Shown here in pieces: positions 11,730 to 22,905 of a stretch of DNA of 64,000 nucleotides; within the stretch, counting starts at the first letter, position 1; each line of letters begins with the position of its first letter. Source of the stretch: Delphinapterus leucas (taxonomy: Eukaryota > Chordata > Mammalia > Artiodactyla > Monodontidae); assembly GCF_002288925.2 (NCBI RefSeq), contig NW_022098076.1:83326668-83390667 (forward strand), given 5' to 3'. The position numbers and the translations under genes are program-made. The notes below the pieces were generated by a model. That model was not told the origin of the DNA. It saw only the letters and a list, made by a program, of their open reading frames with translations, and searched no databases.

Positions 11730-12168
11730 TGTATTAGGGTTCTCTGGAGAAGAAGAACAAATAGAATATATACATATAATAGGTATAAGAGGCTGAGAAG
11801 CCCCATGATTTGCTGTCTGCAAGCTGGACACTGTAAGGAGAGCCAGTGGTGGGATTTAGTCAGTTTGAAGGCCCAAGAACCAGGAGGGTGGATATCTGAG
11901 GGCAGGAGAAGAAGAATGTCCCAGCTCAAAAAAGAGAACAAATTCACCCTTTCTCTATCCTTCTGATCCATTCAGGCTCTCCAAGCATTGTATTATGCCC
12001 ACCACATTAGTGAAGAACATATTCTTTTTCAGTCTACTGATTCAATACTAATCTCTTCTGGAAACACCCTCACAGACACACCCAGAATAAAGTTTTATTC
12101 ATTTAGTAATGCCCAACCATCTGGGCATCTTTTGGCCCAGTCAAGTTGATACATAAAATTAACCATCA
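11730..12168 (+). mobile_element. Solo LTR-like element (ERVL-MaLR type)
   Basis: It begins 'tgtattagggttctctggag' and ends 'acataaaattaaccatca', giving TG...CA termini over about 440 bp. Inside are 'gatatctgagggcaggag', 'cagtctactgattcaatac' and 'tttggcccagtcaagttga'. This is a common old mammalian LTR-like repeat. I am confident it is an interspersed repeat but less certain of the exact family. No clear TSD is visible. Confidence 0.6.
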
Positions 12169-12400
12169 TGCTCGCTAAAATGGTATACTCTCTAGAAAAA
12201 TACAAACATATAAGGTTTATTATACGGGACTTCATGGAACAGCAGAATCATTTTTATACCATTTTCTGAAAACATAATCAGCAACTATTTTAATAATTTA
12301 ATTTTATGGAAATATATTCTTGAATCAAATTTCCTCACTTTAAATCATTTACTCTCTGTCTGGCTTCAGTTATATTAAAGTGATTCAGTGTTTCAGATTC
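12169..12400. other. No recognisable feature
   Basis: Short unique AT-rich spacer between the LTR-like element and an L1 fragment. Confidence 0.4.
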
Positions 12401-12404
12401 TTTT

Positions 12405-12790
12405 CCCTTATAGGTTATTATAAAATATTGAGTATAGTTCCCTGTGCTTTACAGTAGGTCCTTGTTGGTTATTATTTTATGTATAGTAGTTTGTATCTGG
12501 TAATCCAAAACTCCTAATTTATTGCTCCCCTACCCCTTTCCCCTTTGATAACCATAAATTTGTTTTCTATATCTGTGGTTTTATTTCTGTTTTGTAAATA
12601 AGCTCATTTATGTATTTTTTTTAGGTTCCACATATAAGTGATATCATATGATATTTGTTTTTGTCTGGCTTAGGCTTACTTCATTCTTTTTTATGGGTGA
12701 GTAATATTCTATTGTATATATCTACCACATCTTCTTTATCCATTCCTCTGTCAGTGGACATTTAGGTTGTTTCCTTTGGTTATTTGTTTA
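12405..12790 (-). mobile_element. L1 LINE 3' end fragment (antisense)
   Basis: Antisense L1 3' region with 'agttccctgtgctttacagt', 'gtatagtagtttgtatctgg', 'gtaatattctattgtata' and 'ttatccattcctctgtcagt'. It is 5'-truncated and moderately diverged. A MIR-like piece follows directly. Confidence 0.85.
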
Positions 12791-12890
12791 AATTCTCTAC
12801 ACCTCAGTTTCCAAATCTATAGCATAGGGATTATAACAGAACCTAACAGCAATCTCATGAGCATAAATAAAAATATATACATACCAAAAT
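12791..12890 (+). mobile_element. MIR SINE fragment
   Basis: 'ctacacctcagtttccaaat' followed by 'gggattataacagaacctaa' and 'atgagcataaata' is the sense 3' half of a MIR. It starts where the L1 fragment ends, so the L1 may have truncated or split it. Confidence 0.65.
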
Positions 12891-12899
12891 AATGATAAC

Positions 12900-13755
12900 A
12901 AATTTAAAATAACATATTAGAAAAGTTAGGTTTATTCAGGAAATGCAAGATAAGTTAATATCGTAAAATCAATCAACATGATTTACTATATCATCAGACA
13001 AAGAAAGAAAAATCATAGCCATCTCCACATTTGCAGAAAAAGCAATCAACATACTTTAATTAAAAAATCAAAGAATAAAAAAGACAAAAAGGAGTTTTCT
13101 TAGTCCAATAAACTACAAAAACAAAAAGCTTAGGGCTATCACTATAGCAGAGACAAAACTATTCATTATCTTTATATATAATCAAAATTGTACTGGAGGT
13201 CCTAGACAGTTCAAAAATGGACATTTAAAAACAGAAAGAAAGAAATTAAAGGTCATTATTTTCATATGGCATAATTGAGGATATAGAGAATTCAAAATTT
13301 CAATTAATAACTAAATGTAGAAAATTATAGGATGATCAAATACAATTCCTATATAGCAGTAAGACAATTTAAAAAAAATTTAAAGGTAACATTTACTACA
13401 GCATTAAAAAACACCAAATACCTAAAAATAAATCTAAGTAACAACATGTACATTACTTCTGGACAGAAAACTACAAAAATCTATTGAAGGAAATTAGAGA
13501 AGATTTAAATAAATAGAGGAATACACCATGTGCACTGACTGGAAGACTCAATATTGTAAAAATATAGACTCTGAAGATTGTTTTATACATTCAGTGTATC
13601 CCAACCAAAATCTTGACAGGAATTTTTGTGGCAACTGACAAGTGAATTCTAAAATATATATGGGACGGTGAAAGGCCAATATAGTGAAGACCAACATTTT
13701 GGAGGACTTGCACTACTAGACATTAAGACTTCTTATTAAATCACAATGATAAATC
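12900..13755 (+). mobile_element. Old L1 ORF2 fragment
   Basis: A sense-strand, heavily mutated L1 ORF2 segment running from the RT palm region toward the C-terminal half. It includes 'aggaaatgcaagataagtta', 'actggaggtcctagacagtt', 'caccaaatacctaaaaataa', 'actggaagactcaatattgt' and 'ggaggacttgcactactaga'. Stops and indels occur throughout. It is replaced abruptly at about 13755 by a younger L1 that restarts further upstream in ORF2. Confidence 0.85.
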
Positions 13756-16450
13756 AATAGAATTAGAAATGAGAAAGGAGAAGTAACAACTGACACTGCA
13801 GAAATACAAAAGATCATGAGAGATTACTACAAGCAACTCTATGCCAATAAAATGGACAACATGGAAGAAATGGACAAATTCTTAGAAATGCACAACGTGC
13901 CGGGAGTGAACCAGGAAGAAACAGAAAATATGAACAGACAAGTCACAAGCACTAAAATTGAAACTGTGATTAAAAATCTTTCAACAAACAAAAGCCCAGG
14001 ACCAGATGGCTTCACAGGTGAATTCTATCAAACATTTAGAGAAGAGCTAACACCTATCCTTCTCAAACTCTTCCAAAATATAGCAGAGGGAGGAACGCTC
14101 CCAAACTCATTCTACGAGGCCACCATCACCCTGATACCAAAACCAGACAAAGATGTCACAAAGAAAGAAAACTACAGGCCAATATCACTGATGAACATAG
14201 ATGCAAAAATCCTCAACAAAATACTAGCAAACAGAATCCAACAGCACATTAAAAGGATCATACACTATGATCATGTGGGGTTTATTCCAGGAATGCAAGG
14301 ATTCTTCAATATACACAAATCAATCAATGTGATACACCATATTAACAAATTGAAGGAGAAAAACCATATGATCATCTCAATAGATGCAGAGAAAGCTTTC
14401 TACAAAATTCAACACCCATTTATGATAAAAACCCTCCAGAAAGGCATGGAGGGCACTTTCCTCAACATAATAAAGGTCATATATGACAAGCCAACATCAT
14501 CCTCAATGGTGAAAAACTGAAAGCATTTCCACAAAGATCAGGAACAAGACAAGGTTGCCCACTCTCACCACTATTATTCAACATAGTTTTGGAAGTTTTA
14601 GCCACAGCAATCAGAGAAGAAAAAGAAATAAAAGGAATCCAAATTGGAAAAGAAGAAGTAAAGCTGACACTGTTTGCAGATGACATGATACTATACATAG
14701 AGAATGCTAAAGATGCTACCAGAAAACTGCTGGAGCTAATCAATGATTTTCATAAAGTAGCAGGATACAAAATTAATGCACAGAAATCTCTGGCATTCCT
14801 ATACACGAATGATGAAAAATCTGAAAGTGAAATTAAGAAAACACTCCCATTTACCACTGCAACAACAAAAAAAAATATCTAGTAATAAACCTACCTATGG
14901 AGACAAAAGACCTGTATGCAGAAAATTATAAGACACTGATGAAAGAAATTAAAGATGATACAAATAGATGAAGAGATATACCATGTTCGTGGATTGGAAG
15001 AATTAACATTGTGAAAATGACTCTACTACCTAAAGCAATCTGCAGATTCAGTGCAATCCCTATCAAACTACCACTGGCATTTTTCACAGAACTAGAACAA
15101 AAAATTTCACAATTTGTATGGAAACACAAAAGACCCCAAATAGCCAAACTAATCTGAGAAAGAAAAATAGAGCTGTAGGAATCAGGCTCCCTGACTTCAG
15201 ACTATACTACAAAGCTACAGTAATCAAGACAGTATGGTACTGGCACAAAAACAGAAATATAGATCAATGGAACAGGATAGAAAGCCCAGAGATAAACCCA
15301 CGCACATATGGTCACCTTATCTTTGATAAAGGAGGCAAGAATATACAATGGAGAAAAGACATCATCTTCAATAAGTGGTGCTGGGAAAACTGGACAGCTA
15401 CATGTAAAAGAATGAAATTAGAACTCTCCCTAACACCATACACAAAAATAAACTCAAAATGGATTAAAGACCTAAATGTAAGGCCAGACACTATAAAACT
15501 CTTAGAGGAAAACCTAGGCAGAACACTCTATGACATAAATCACAGCAAATCCTTGTTGACCCACCTCCTAGAGAAATGGAAATAAAAACAAAAATGAACA
15601 AATGAGACCTAATGAAACTTCAGAGCTTTTGCACAGCAAAGGAAACCATAAACAAGAACTAAAGACAACCCTCAGAATGGGAGAAAATATTTGCAAATGA
15701 AGCAACTGACAAAGGATTAATCTCCAAAATTTACAAGCAGCTCATGCAGCTCAATAACAAAAAAACAAACAACCCAATCCAAAAATGAGCAGAAGACCTA
15801 AATAGACATTTCTCCAAAGAACAAACGCATGAAAGAATGCTCAGCATCATTAATCATTAGAGAAATGCAAATCAAAACTCCAATGAGATATCATCTCACA
15901 CCAGTCAGAATGGCCATCATCAAAAAATCTACAAACAATAAATGCTGGAGAGGGTGTGGAGAAAAGGTAACACTCCTGAACTGTTGGTGGGAATGTAAAT
16001 TGATACAGCCACTATGGAGAACAGTATGGAGGTTCCTTAAAAAACTAAAAATAGAATTACCATACCACCCACTACTTGTATACCCTGAGAAAACCCTAAT
16101 TCAAAAAGAGTCATGTACCAAAATGTTCATTGCAGCTGTATTTACAATAGCCTGTATATGGAAGCAACCTAAGTGTCCATCAACAGATGAATGGCTAAAG
16201 AAGATGTGGCACATATATACAGTGGAATATTACTCAACCATAAAAATAAATGAAATTGAGCTATTTGTAATGAGGTGGATGGACCTAGAGTCTGTCATAC
16301 AGAGTGAAGTAAGTCAGAAAGAGAAAAACAAATACTGTATGCTAACACATATATATGGAATCTAAGGGGGAAAAAAAGTCATGAAGAACATAGGGGTAAG
16401 ACAGGAATAAAGACACAGACCTATTAGAGAATGGACTTGAGGATATGGGA
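13755..16450 (+). mobile_element. Younger L1 LINE, truncated at both ends
   Basis: About 2.7 kb of sense L1, from the stretch before the RT domain through the ORF2 C-terminus and into the first part of the 3'UTR ('ggaatctaaggggg' to 'gaggatatggga'). It lacks ORF1, the endonuclease domain and the final 3'UTR/poly(A). It ends abruptly at a hairpin cluster and an ERVL relic, so the 3' boundary looks rearranged rather than a normal retrotransposition end. Confidence 0.92.
13816..16365 (+). pseudogene. L1 ORF2 (reverse transcriptase and C-terminal domains), broken
   Basis: An intact ORF2 protein provides endonuclease and reverse transcriptase for L1 copying. Here only the RT and C-terminal parts remain, in at least four pieces. 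13816-14520 holds the fingers/palm block ([11 protein letters not shown], then [15 protein letters not shown]). 14589-14882 holds the catalytic FADD box ([11 protein letters not shown]). 15118-15585 is the thumb and following region. 15829-16365 is the C-terminus ending in [14 protein letters not shown] stop at about 14518 and further stops and frameshifts separate them. Two departures from the usual motifs are visible: AFYK where AFDK is typical, and LLNCWWEC where the Cys/His motif normally has His in place of Asn. The element cannot encode a working protein. Confidence 0.9.
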
Positions 16451-16464
16451 CAGCAATCAGGGCT

Positions 16465-16542
16465 TCAGCTCCTTCTGCTGCCACCTTCAGCAGAAGCTGA
16501 TCACTGTCTAAGAAGCTGATCTCCTCCGTCAGCTTCTTAGAC
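16465..16542. repeat. Pair of perfect inverted repeats at a retroelement junction
   Basis: The first hairpin is cttctgctg (16472-16480) / cagcagaag (16488-16496), with a 7-nt loop. The second has a 14-bp perfect stem, 16506-16519 pairing with 16529-16542, with a 9-nt loop. Related 'agaagctga' words occur in both. They lie between the truncated L1 and the first recognisable ERVL sequence. Confidence 0.65.
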
Positions 16543-16559
16543 CATGAACCAAGTACATG

Positions 16560-19015
16560 AGTAGCTCCTTACCAAATGTGGTAGAAAAGTCCAGAGGAAA
16601 ACCTGTAGAACTGCCTCTACCCACCAAAATAATAAATCAAAAGCAAACAACATATTCTTGGAGGGGTTTCAGAGATAAAGTCTATCAACAAGGTTTTGAA
16701 ACATACAGTGGTGATCCTACCACATCCTCATTTCAGCTTGCCTCTTTGGCCTGTGCAGAAGATACATGGCACTTAGAAAATGGCAGTGCATTATTGTAAA
16801 CTTAATAAGGTGGTGAAATCCAATTGCAGCTGTTGGTCCAGATATAGTGTCATTACCAGAACAAATCAACACATCCCTGGCATCTGACAAATGGTTCTCT
16901 CTCTCTCTCTCTCCCTCCCTTTCTCTCTCCCTACCTATCAGTAAAGACCATCAGAAATAATTTCCTTTCCTCTGGCATGGCCAGTAATGCAGGACCATAT
17001 TGGATCTCCAGCCCCCTGCCATAATCTAGTCTACAAGAACTTCTAAGGCATCTTCATTTCACAAAGCATCATTATATTGACAATTCATTACATTTATGAT
17101 ATAATGCTGATTAGACCAGATCCGCAGGAAGCAGGAACTGAGCTAGACTTCTTGGTAAGATACATGCATGAGAGAGGAAGAGAGAGGAATCCCACAAAAA
17201 TTCAGGAACTTGTCACCTAGGGCAATTTCTAGGGATACAGTAGGCCTGAGGCATGTTAAGATATTCTATCCAAAGTAAAAGACTAATTGCTGCATCTGCT
17301 TCCTTTTACTATTAAAAATGAACCAAAGTGCCTGGTGTGCCACTTTAGATTTTACAGAAGTCTAAATCTCATTTGGGTGTGCCACTCTGACCTATTTATT
17401 GAGTAGTCCGATAATCTGCCAGATTTGAGCAGGACCCAGAAAAAAAAATAATTCTTCAGCTGCCCTACCACTTGGAACATGTGACCCTGCATGTTCTGGT
17501 AATGCCTGACAAGTGTATGGCAGGTAAGGATGTTTTACAGAGATCTTATAAGTAGATTCCAATGCAAACATTTAGGATTTTGGATCAAAACTATGCATTC
17601 CTCTACAAATATGATTGTCATTTTGAGAAACAAGTTCAGGCTTATTCCTGGGGCCAAGCAAAGAGTGAATGCTTGATCACTGACTACCCAATTATCAAAA
17701 GACCTTAGCTTCTCATGAAGTAGGTGCGATCTGACCATCAAACCATAAAGTGGAGCGGCACCACAGCACTTCATTGTCAAATGGAAGTAGTATGTACAAG
17801 ATTGAGCTCAGTTGTATCCAAAAAGCAAATATAAGTTGCATGGGCAAGTGGCACATGTGCTCACAGGTCATATTCATACTTCATTGACTCTCCCTTCTCA
17901 ATCCTCCTTCATGGCCATATGGAGATTTTCCTACAAACAGTTAACTTGGAAAAATGGCCCCTTTTAGAGAGGGAGGCATCTGTACAGACCCGTTGTGGGG
18001 TGGCCCTAGAGAAAAACAATGAAGGGAATCCATCCAGTAAACAAAAACTTCAGCTGTGCACCTGGTTGTTTGCTTTGCCTGAAAGGAGGAACAGATAACC
18101 AGAGGTATGCATCTTTACTGCTTAACGTACAGTGGCTAATGATTAAATAAATAGTTAAGGACTTGAAAGGACCATAATTGGAAAATTGGTTCCATTAATG
18201 GGCACAGATTGTGAAGATATTTATTCTTCATGTGAACACTTAACGAAGAGTGACCTCAAACAAGACTTTAATTGTCATCTAGAGAACATGACCCATTCTC
18301 TGGAGGTCAGCCAGGCAGAACATCGCCAGACACTGCTGTCCTGTCCAATGGGTCCATGAACCAAGTGGCTATGACTTAAGGGATAGAGTTTACACATGGG
18401 CTCAAAAACATACACTACCACCCATCAAGGCCAATCTGGCTAAAGCCACTGGTGAATGCCCAATCCACTGCTCAGCCAATGCTGAGCCTCCCAATGTTGC
18501 ACTGTTCAGCCACCTGGTGCAGGTCGATTACACTGGACCATTCTATAATGGAAGGAACAGCACTCTGTTCTCACTAAAATAGACTCCTACTATGATCACC
18601 AACCAGACTTTTTGCCCATAATGCTTCTGCCGAAACCATCGTTGAAGGATTTATAGAAAACCTTATTCACCATCATGATATTCCACACAGCTTTGCTTCT
18701 GATCAAGGGACACAGTCTGATACTTATGCAATTCACTGGTCTTACCATCTTCCCCATAATCCTGAACCAGCTGTATGGATAGAACGATGAAATGGCTTTT
18801 TGAAGACTCAATTATGGCTTCAGTTGTCTAAGAACACCACACCTTATGGGGCTGAAATAATGTCCTCCAGGATGCAGTATATGCTCTAAATCAGCAACCT
18901 ATATATACTGCTGTTTCTCCTAGCCAAAACCCATTGGTCCAGGAATCAATGGGTGGAAATGGGAAGGACTCTTCTCAATACTAGCTCTGATAATCTGCTA
19001 GCAAAATTTTTGCTT
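16560..19015 (+). pseudogene. ERVL-type endogenous retrovirus pol relic
   Basis: A decayed sense-strand pol region in the normal order, reverse transcriptase, RNase H, then integrase. The RT part is recognisable from about 16740 ('gaaaatggcagtgcattatt') to 17400. The catalytic box near 17090-17116 reads HYIYDIML in one frame, so the first Asp of the usual YxDD-type pair is lost. The RNase H/linker area covers about 17400-18300. The integrase zinc-finger region is at about 18420-18500. The integrase core follows at about 18560-18900, including the 'gcttctgatcaagggacaca' stretch. Frameshifts, stops and deletions are frequent and no long frame survives. A (TC)n tract has expanded inside the RT part. 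No LTRs, gag or env are visible next to it. The exact ERVL subfamily is not determined. Confidence 0.85.
16896..16931. repeat. (TC)n microsatellite inside the ERVL relic
   Basis: A run of TC dinucleotides followed by ccctccct-type pyrimidines. It replaces normal RT-coding sequence of the relic, so it expanded after the provirus decayed. Confidence 0.85.
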
Positions 19016-19079
19016 CTGCCAACAAAATTTTGGATTGTGATGGTCCATAGACTAGCTAGTGATGGTCTATATCTGTGTA

Positions 19080-19260
19080 GTCCGTTGTGGTAGCCATTAG
19101 CCACAAATGTTTTTTGAACTCTTGAAATATGGCTACTGCAACTGCAATCTAATAAATTTTAAATTTTACTTAATTTTAAATAACTTAAATTTAATGTAAA
19201 TAACCACATGACTAGTGTCTATAATATTTAGCTAATGTATAACACAAGTTCCAGAGTTCC
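19080..19260 (-). mobile_element. Probable old DNA transposon fragment
   Basis: 'gtggtagccattagccacaa', then 'gaactcttgaaatatggcta', an AT-rich middle and 'accacatgactagtgtct' match the layout of a common mammalian non-autonomous DNA transposon. I cannot name the family with confidence. Confidence 0.45.
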
Positions 19261-19500
19261 CAAAAGATGAATATTTACACTAGGGGACACAGTAATTGTT
19301 CCATTAAATTGAAAGTCAATTTGATAACTGTCCACTTTAAGTTTCCACGACAATGATTCAATAGTTACTATACTATCAAGGTATATTGATCTTGAATATC
19401 AAGGGCAAATTGTACTATTACTGTATGATGGGGGTAAGGAAGTATGTCTGGAATCCAGAATATTCTTTGGGTGCCTCTTAATACTTCTACATCCTATCAT

Positions 19501-19658
19501 TAAAGTCAATGAGGGAGGGTGGGAAGGAGATGCAAGTGGGAGGGGATATGGAGATATATGTATATGTATAGCTGATTCACTTTGTTATACTGCAGAAACT
19601 AACACAACATTGTAAAGCAATTATACTCCAATAAAGATGTTAAAAAATAAAGTCAATG
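19501..19658 (+). mobile_element. Very short L1 3' end insertion with 11-bp TSD
   Basis: Positions 19512-19647 are the last ~136 bp of L1: 'gtgggaggggatatggagat', 'agctgattcactttgttata', 'aattatactccaataaag' (partly shown) and a short A-rich tail. 'taaagtcaatg' is duplicated at 19501-19511 and 19648-19658. It is a severely 5'-truncated, fairly young retrotransposition event. Confidence 0.93.
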
Positions 19659-19659
19659 G

Positions 19660-19686
19660 ATAAATAAAAATAAATAAATAAATTCA
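19660..19686. repeat. (TAAA)n short tandem repeat
   Basis: A short run of taaa/ataa units directly after the L1 target-site duplication. Confidence 0.7.
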
Positions 19687-19689
19687 ATG

Positions 19690-20120
19690 TATAACCCAAT
19701 ACAGGCAAGACTGTGAATAGTCCAGATCCTTTGGGAATAAAAGTTTGACTCACCAGAGTAGGCAAGGAACTATGACCAGCTGAGTGCTTGCTGAGGGAAA
19801 AAATAAATATGGATCTGAGAGATACCAGTGATAACTATATGGCTAGTTGTGGAAATGAAGACTGTAATATTTATGAATATTCCTTCTTTATTTTGATGTG
19901 ACTCTATTTGCATAAATATTGACCAACTTTTTTCTTTTTTCTCTACCATTTTTCTATCACCTAACATAAGATATATTCATAGACATTGAACTTATATCTC
20001 AGTATTTTAGCTCAGGTTTTCAAAATCACATAGAAGTATAATTCTCTTTTGAAGAGAAGGACAGCCTATTTTGAGTTGCATAAGGACAGTTGTGTCATGT
20101 TAGGTAGAAACATGATTTTG
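19690..20120. other. No recognisable feature
   Basis: Unique AT-rich sequence with no gene or repeat identified. Confidence 0.45.
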
Positions 20121-20329
20121 CTTCTTATTTTTTTTAAGATAGTTGGCAAAATGTGGGTATGAATATCAATATGACAAGGGTTGGAATAAGGTGGGTTTGT
20201 CCTTTGTCTACTCAACTAAGCTGAAACTACATTTCACAGAAGTTCTTTCCCCATATGATTCCTTGTTAACACTGGCTAGAAAGACATTCTAAGTGGTATT
20301 TGGAAGGCAGAAGTAAAGCAGGAGCCATA

Positions 20330-20770
20330 TTTCTCCTGCTCTGAGGGTCATTGCAGGAAGTCAGGCATGGTGGTAGTTACTGCAGTTGTCACTCACAGCT
20401 TCAAAAGTCTAGTTTATCTCTTCCTTAAGCTTTTCCAAGGCCTGGACAAAGTATGTGTGCAGTTCCAAAGCAAATAATGCCAGCTCTTCCTTCAGATGAC
20501 CCACAGCATCAAGATTAGAGATGGTAAGTGACAAAGCAGGTTTTGGCATTTCCTAATAAGTCAAGAGTTTTCCTCAAGGGTTCCAGTTTTTCCTCAAGGG
20601 TTCTGGTTCTTCCTTGTGAGTTCCAGTTAGTTATCGTTCTCTTGTAAATTTAACTTTTCTCTCCAGCTGTTGGTCTGGCTGGCTTAGAGTGATTTTGGGC
20701 TCAACACTAGACATAATGGCAACATTCTCAATAGACTGCTCCACCAGCTTCAACCAATTAATAAAGTCTA
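20330..20770 (-). pseudogene. Unidentified protein-like tract, possibly a decayed retrocopy
   Basis: Read on the minus strand, two stretches look like real protein. 20760-20640 reads as about 40 codons, including LDFINWLKLVEQSIENVAI, followed by a stop. 20515-20415 contains HLKEELALFALELHTYF and continues VQALEKLKEEIN before a stop. Between them other frames give LEEKLEPLRKTLDLLG. The composition is amphipathic and charged, like a coiled coil, and it is broken by stops and frame changes. I recognise no gene. It could be a decayed processed pseudogene or coding debris of a transposon. The flank at 20120-20330 looks faintly repeat-like, which favours the latter. Confidence 0.35.
20571..20630. 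repeat. 20-bp tandem repeat, three units
   Basis: Units at 20571-20590, 20591-20610 and 20611-20630 share 'tcct', '...g.gttc' and 'gtt' positions with exact 20-bp spacing. The first two differ at three positions and the third is more diverged. It lies inside the protein-like tract. A 20-bp period would shift frame, so it is not a repeat of a protein motif. Confidence 0.75.
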
Positions 20771-20829
20771 ACTACAATAATAAATCTCTCATAGTGGTTT
20801 GGTGTCCCTGATAAAATCTCAGTTGATAT

Positions 20830-21400
20830 AAAATTATTCATCAGTATCTTCTAAAGCTGAACATATGCATGCCCTAAGATTGAGCAACTCTAGTCCCAAA
20901 TATCCACCCACAGAAACAAGTACCTATGTGCACAAATATACATGAACAAGAATTTCTATAGCTTTTATTTATGAAAACAAAAAACTGGAAATAATCAAAT
21001 GCCTGTCAATAGTAGAAAAGATAAACCCCATCATGGTATAGTCACACATTAAAATAATGTACCTTAATGAAAAAGGACAAACTTCTGCCTCATGCAACAA
21101 CTGGATGAATCTCAAGATAAAACATTGAGAAAAAAGAAGCCTAACATAAAAGAATGCATATTTACATGAAATTTCTCAATTAGATGTAATAAAAGTCAGA
21201 AAATTGGCTACTGTTGGGAAAAGGTACTAAGTGGAATTGGTACAAGGGTGTTTTCTGAGAGCTGGTAATGTTATATTTTGTGTATTCACTTCATAAAAAT
21301 TGGTTAAGTTGTACATTTAAAATTTCTACACTCTTATTACTTGGATGTTATACTTGCAAAAAATGATTAAAAATAATATAACAAACAATAATAAAACAAT
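20830..21400 (+). mobile_element. Old L1 3' fragment
   Basis: 'tctaaagctgaacatatgca', 'caaatgcctgtcaatagtag', 'aactggatgaatctcaagat' and the terminal 'gtacatttaaaatttctaca' belong to the 3' end of an old mammalian L1 in sense orientation. It is followed immediately by a second L1 fragment. Confidence 0.8.
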
Positions 21401-21409
21401 TCTAAAATA

Positions 21410-22905
21410 AAACCACTACAAAACCCAAATAGCCAAAGCAATCTTGAGAAAGAACAAAGCAACACACTGTGATTTCAAACTATATTAAAAGCTATAGTAA
21501 TCAAAACACTATGGTACTAATATAAGAACAGTCACATGGATCAAGGGAATAGAATAGAGAGCTTAGAAATAAACCCAGGCTGGTATGGTCTATTAATTTA
21601 CCACAAAGGAGCCAGGAATATAAAATAAAGAAAGGACAGTCTCTTCCATAAATGGTGTTTAGAAACCTGGATAGCCACATGCAAAAGAATCAAACTGGAC
21701 TCCTATCTTATACCATCCATAAAAATCAACTCAAACTGGATTAAAGAAATATTTAAGACTTGAGACTATAAAATTCCTAGAAAAAAACCCATAAAGGATA
21801 AGTTCTTTAACATTGGTCCTTGTAATGATTTTTGCATTTGACATCAAAAGCAAAGCCAACGAAAGCAAAATCAACCAGTGAAACTACATCAATCTCAAAA
21901 GCTTCTGCACAGCAATGGAACCCATCAACAAAATTAAAGGCAAGTTATGGAATGGGAGAAAATATTTACAAATTGTATGTCTGTTAAAGGGTTAATATCA
22001 AAAATATATAAAGAACTCACACAACTCAATAGCAAAAAAAAAAAAGAAAAAAAGCCAATCTGATTAGAAAATGGACAGATAAACTAAGACATTTTTCCCA
22101 AAGAAGACATACAAATGGCCAACATGTATATAAAAAAATGCTCAACATCTCCAATCATAAAGGAAATGCATATCAAAACCACATTAAGATATCACCTTAT
22201 ACCTGTTAGAATGGTTATTATGGCAAAGATAAGTAGCAAGTGTTGGCAAGGATGTGGAGAAATTGGAACAATTGTGCACTGTTGGTGGGAATGTAAATTG
22301 ATGTAGTCACTATGGAAAACAGTATGGAGATTCCTTAAATAATTAATATTAGAACTACCATGTGACCCAGCAATCCTATCCTCTTATATATCCAAAGGGA
22401 ATAAGAAGAGGATTTTGAAGAGATATATGCACCCTCATTTTTACTGCAGCATTTTTCACAATAGCCAAGATATAGAAGCAACTTAAGTGTCCATCAATGA
22501 ATAAATGGATAAAGAAGATGTGGTATATCTATAAAATGGAATATTTTTCAGCCATGGGAAAAAAAGGAAATCCTGCTCTTTGTGACAACACGGATGGACT
22601 TTGAGGGCATTATACTAAGTGAAATAAACCAGACAGAAAAAGATAAAATACCACATGCTCTAACTTACATGCAAAATCTAAAACAAGAGTCAAACTAGTA
22701 GAAATAAAGAATAGAAAAGTAGATGTCAAGAGCTGGGGGTGGGTAGGGGGAATAGGGAGAGGTTGGTAAAAGCATATAGAATTTTAGGTATAAAATGATA
22801 AGCTCTGAGGCTCTAACATACAGCATAGTGACTATAGTTGATAACACTGTTATATAAATGAAATTTACTTAAAGAGTGTGAACTTAAAAGTTTAATAATA
22901 ATAAT
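21410..22905 (+). mobile_element. L1 LINE 3' half, old
   Basis: About 1.5 kb of sense L1, from 'caaatagccaaagcaatctt' through the ORF2 C-terminus to a 3' end at about 22900 with an 'aataataataataaa' tail. The 63-codon frame at 22115-22306 retains the Cys/His motif [18 protein letters not shown], with the His present. Many stops elsewhere show it is dead. Confidence 0.9.

Noticed and set aside
11445..11971. Several overlapping frames on both strands
   Set aside because: They are translations of the CHR SINE at 11485 and the adjacent LTR-like repeat.
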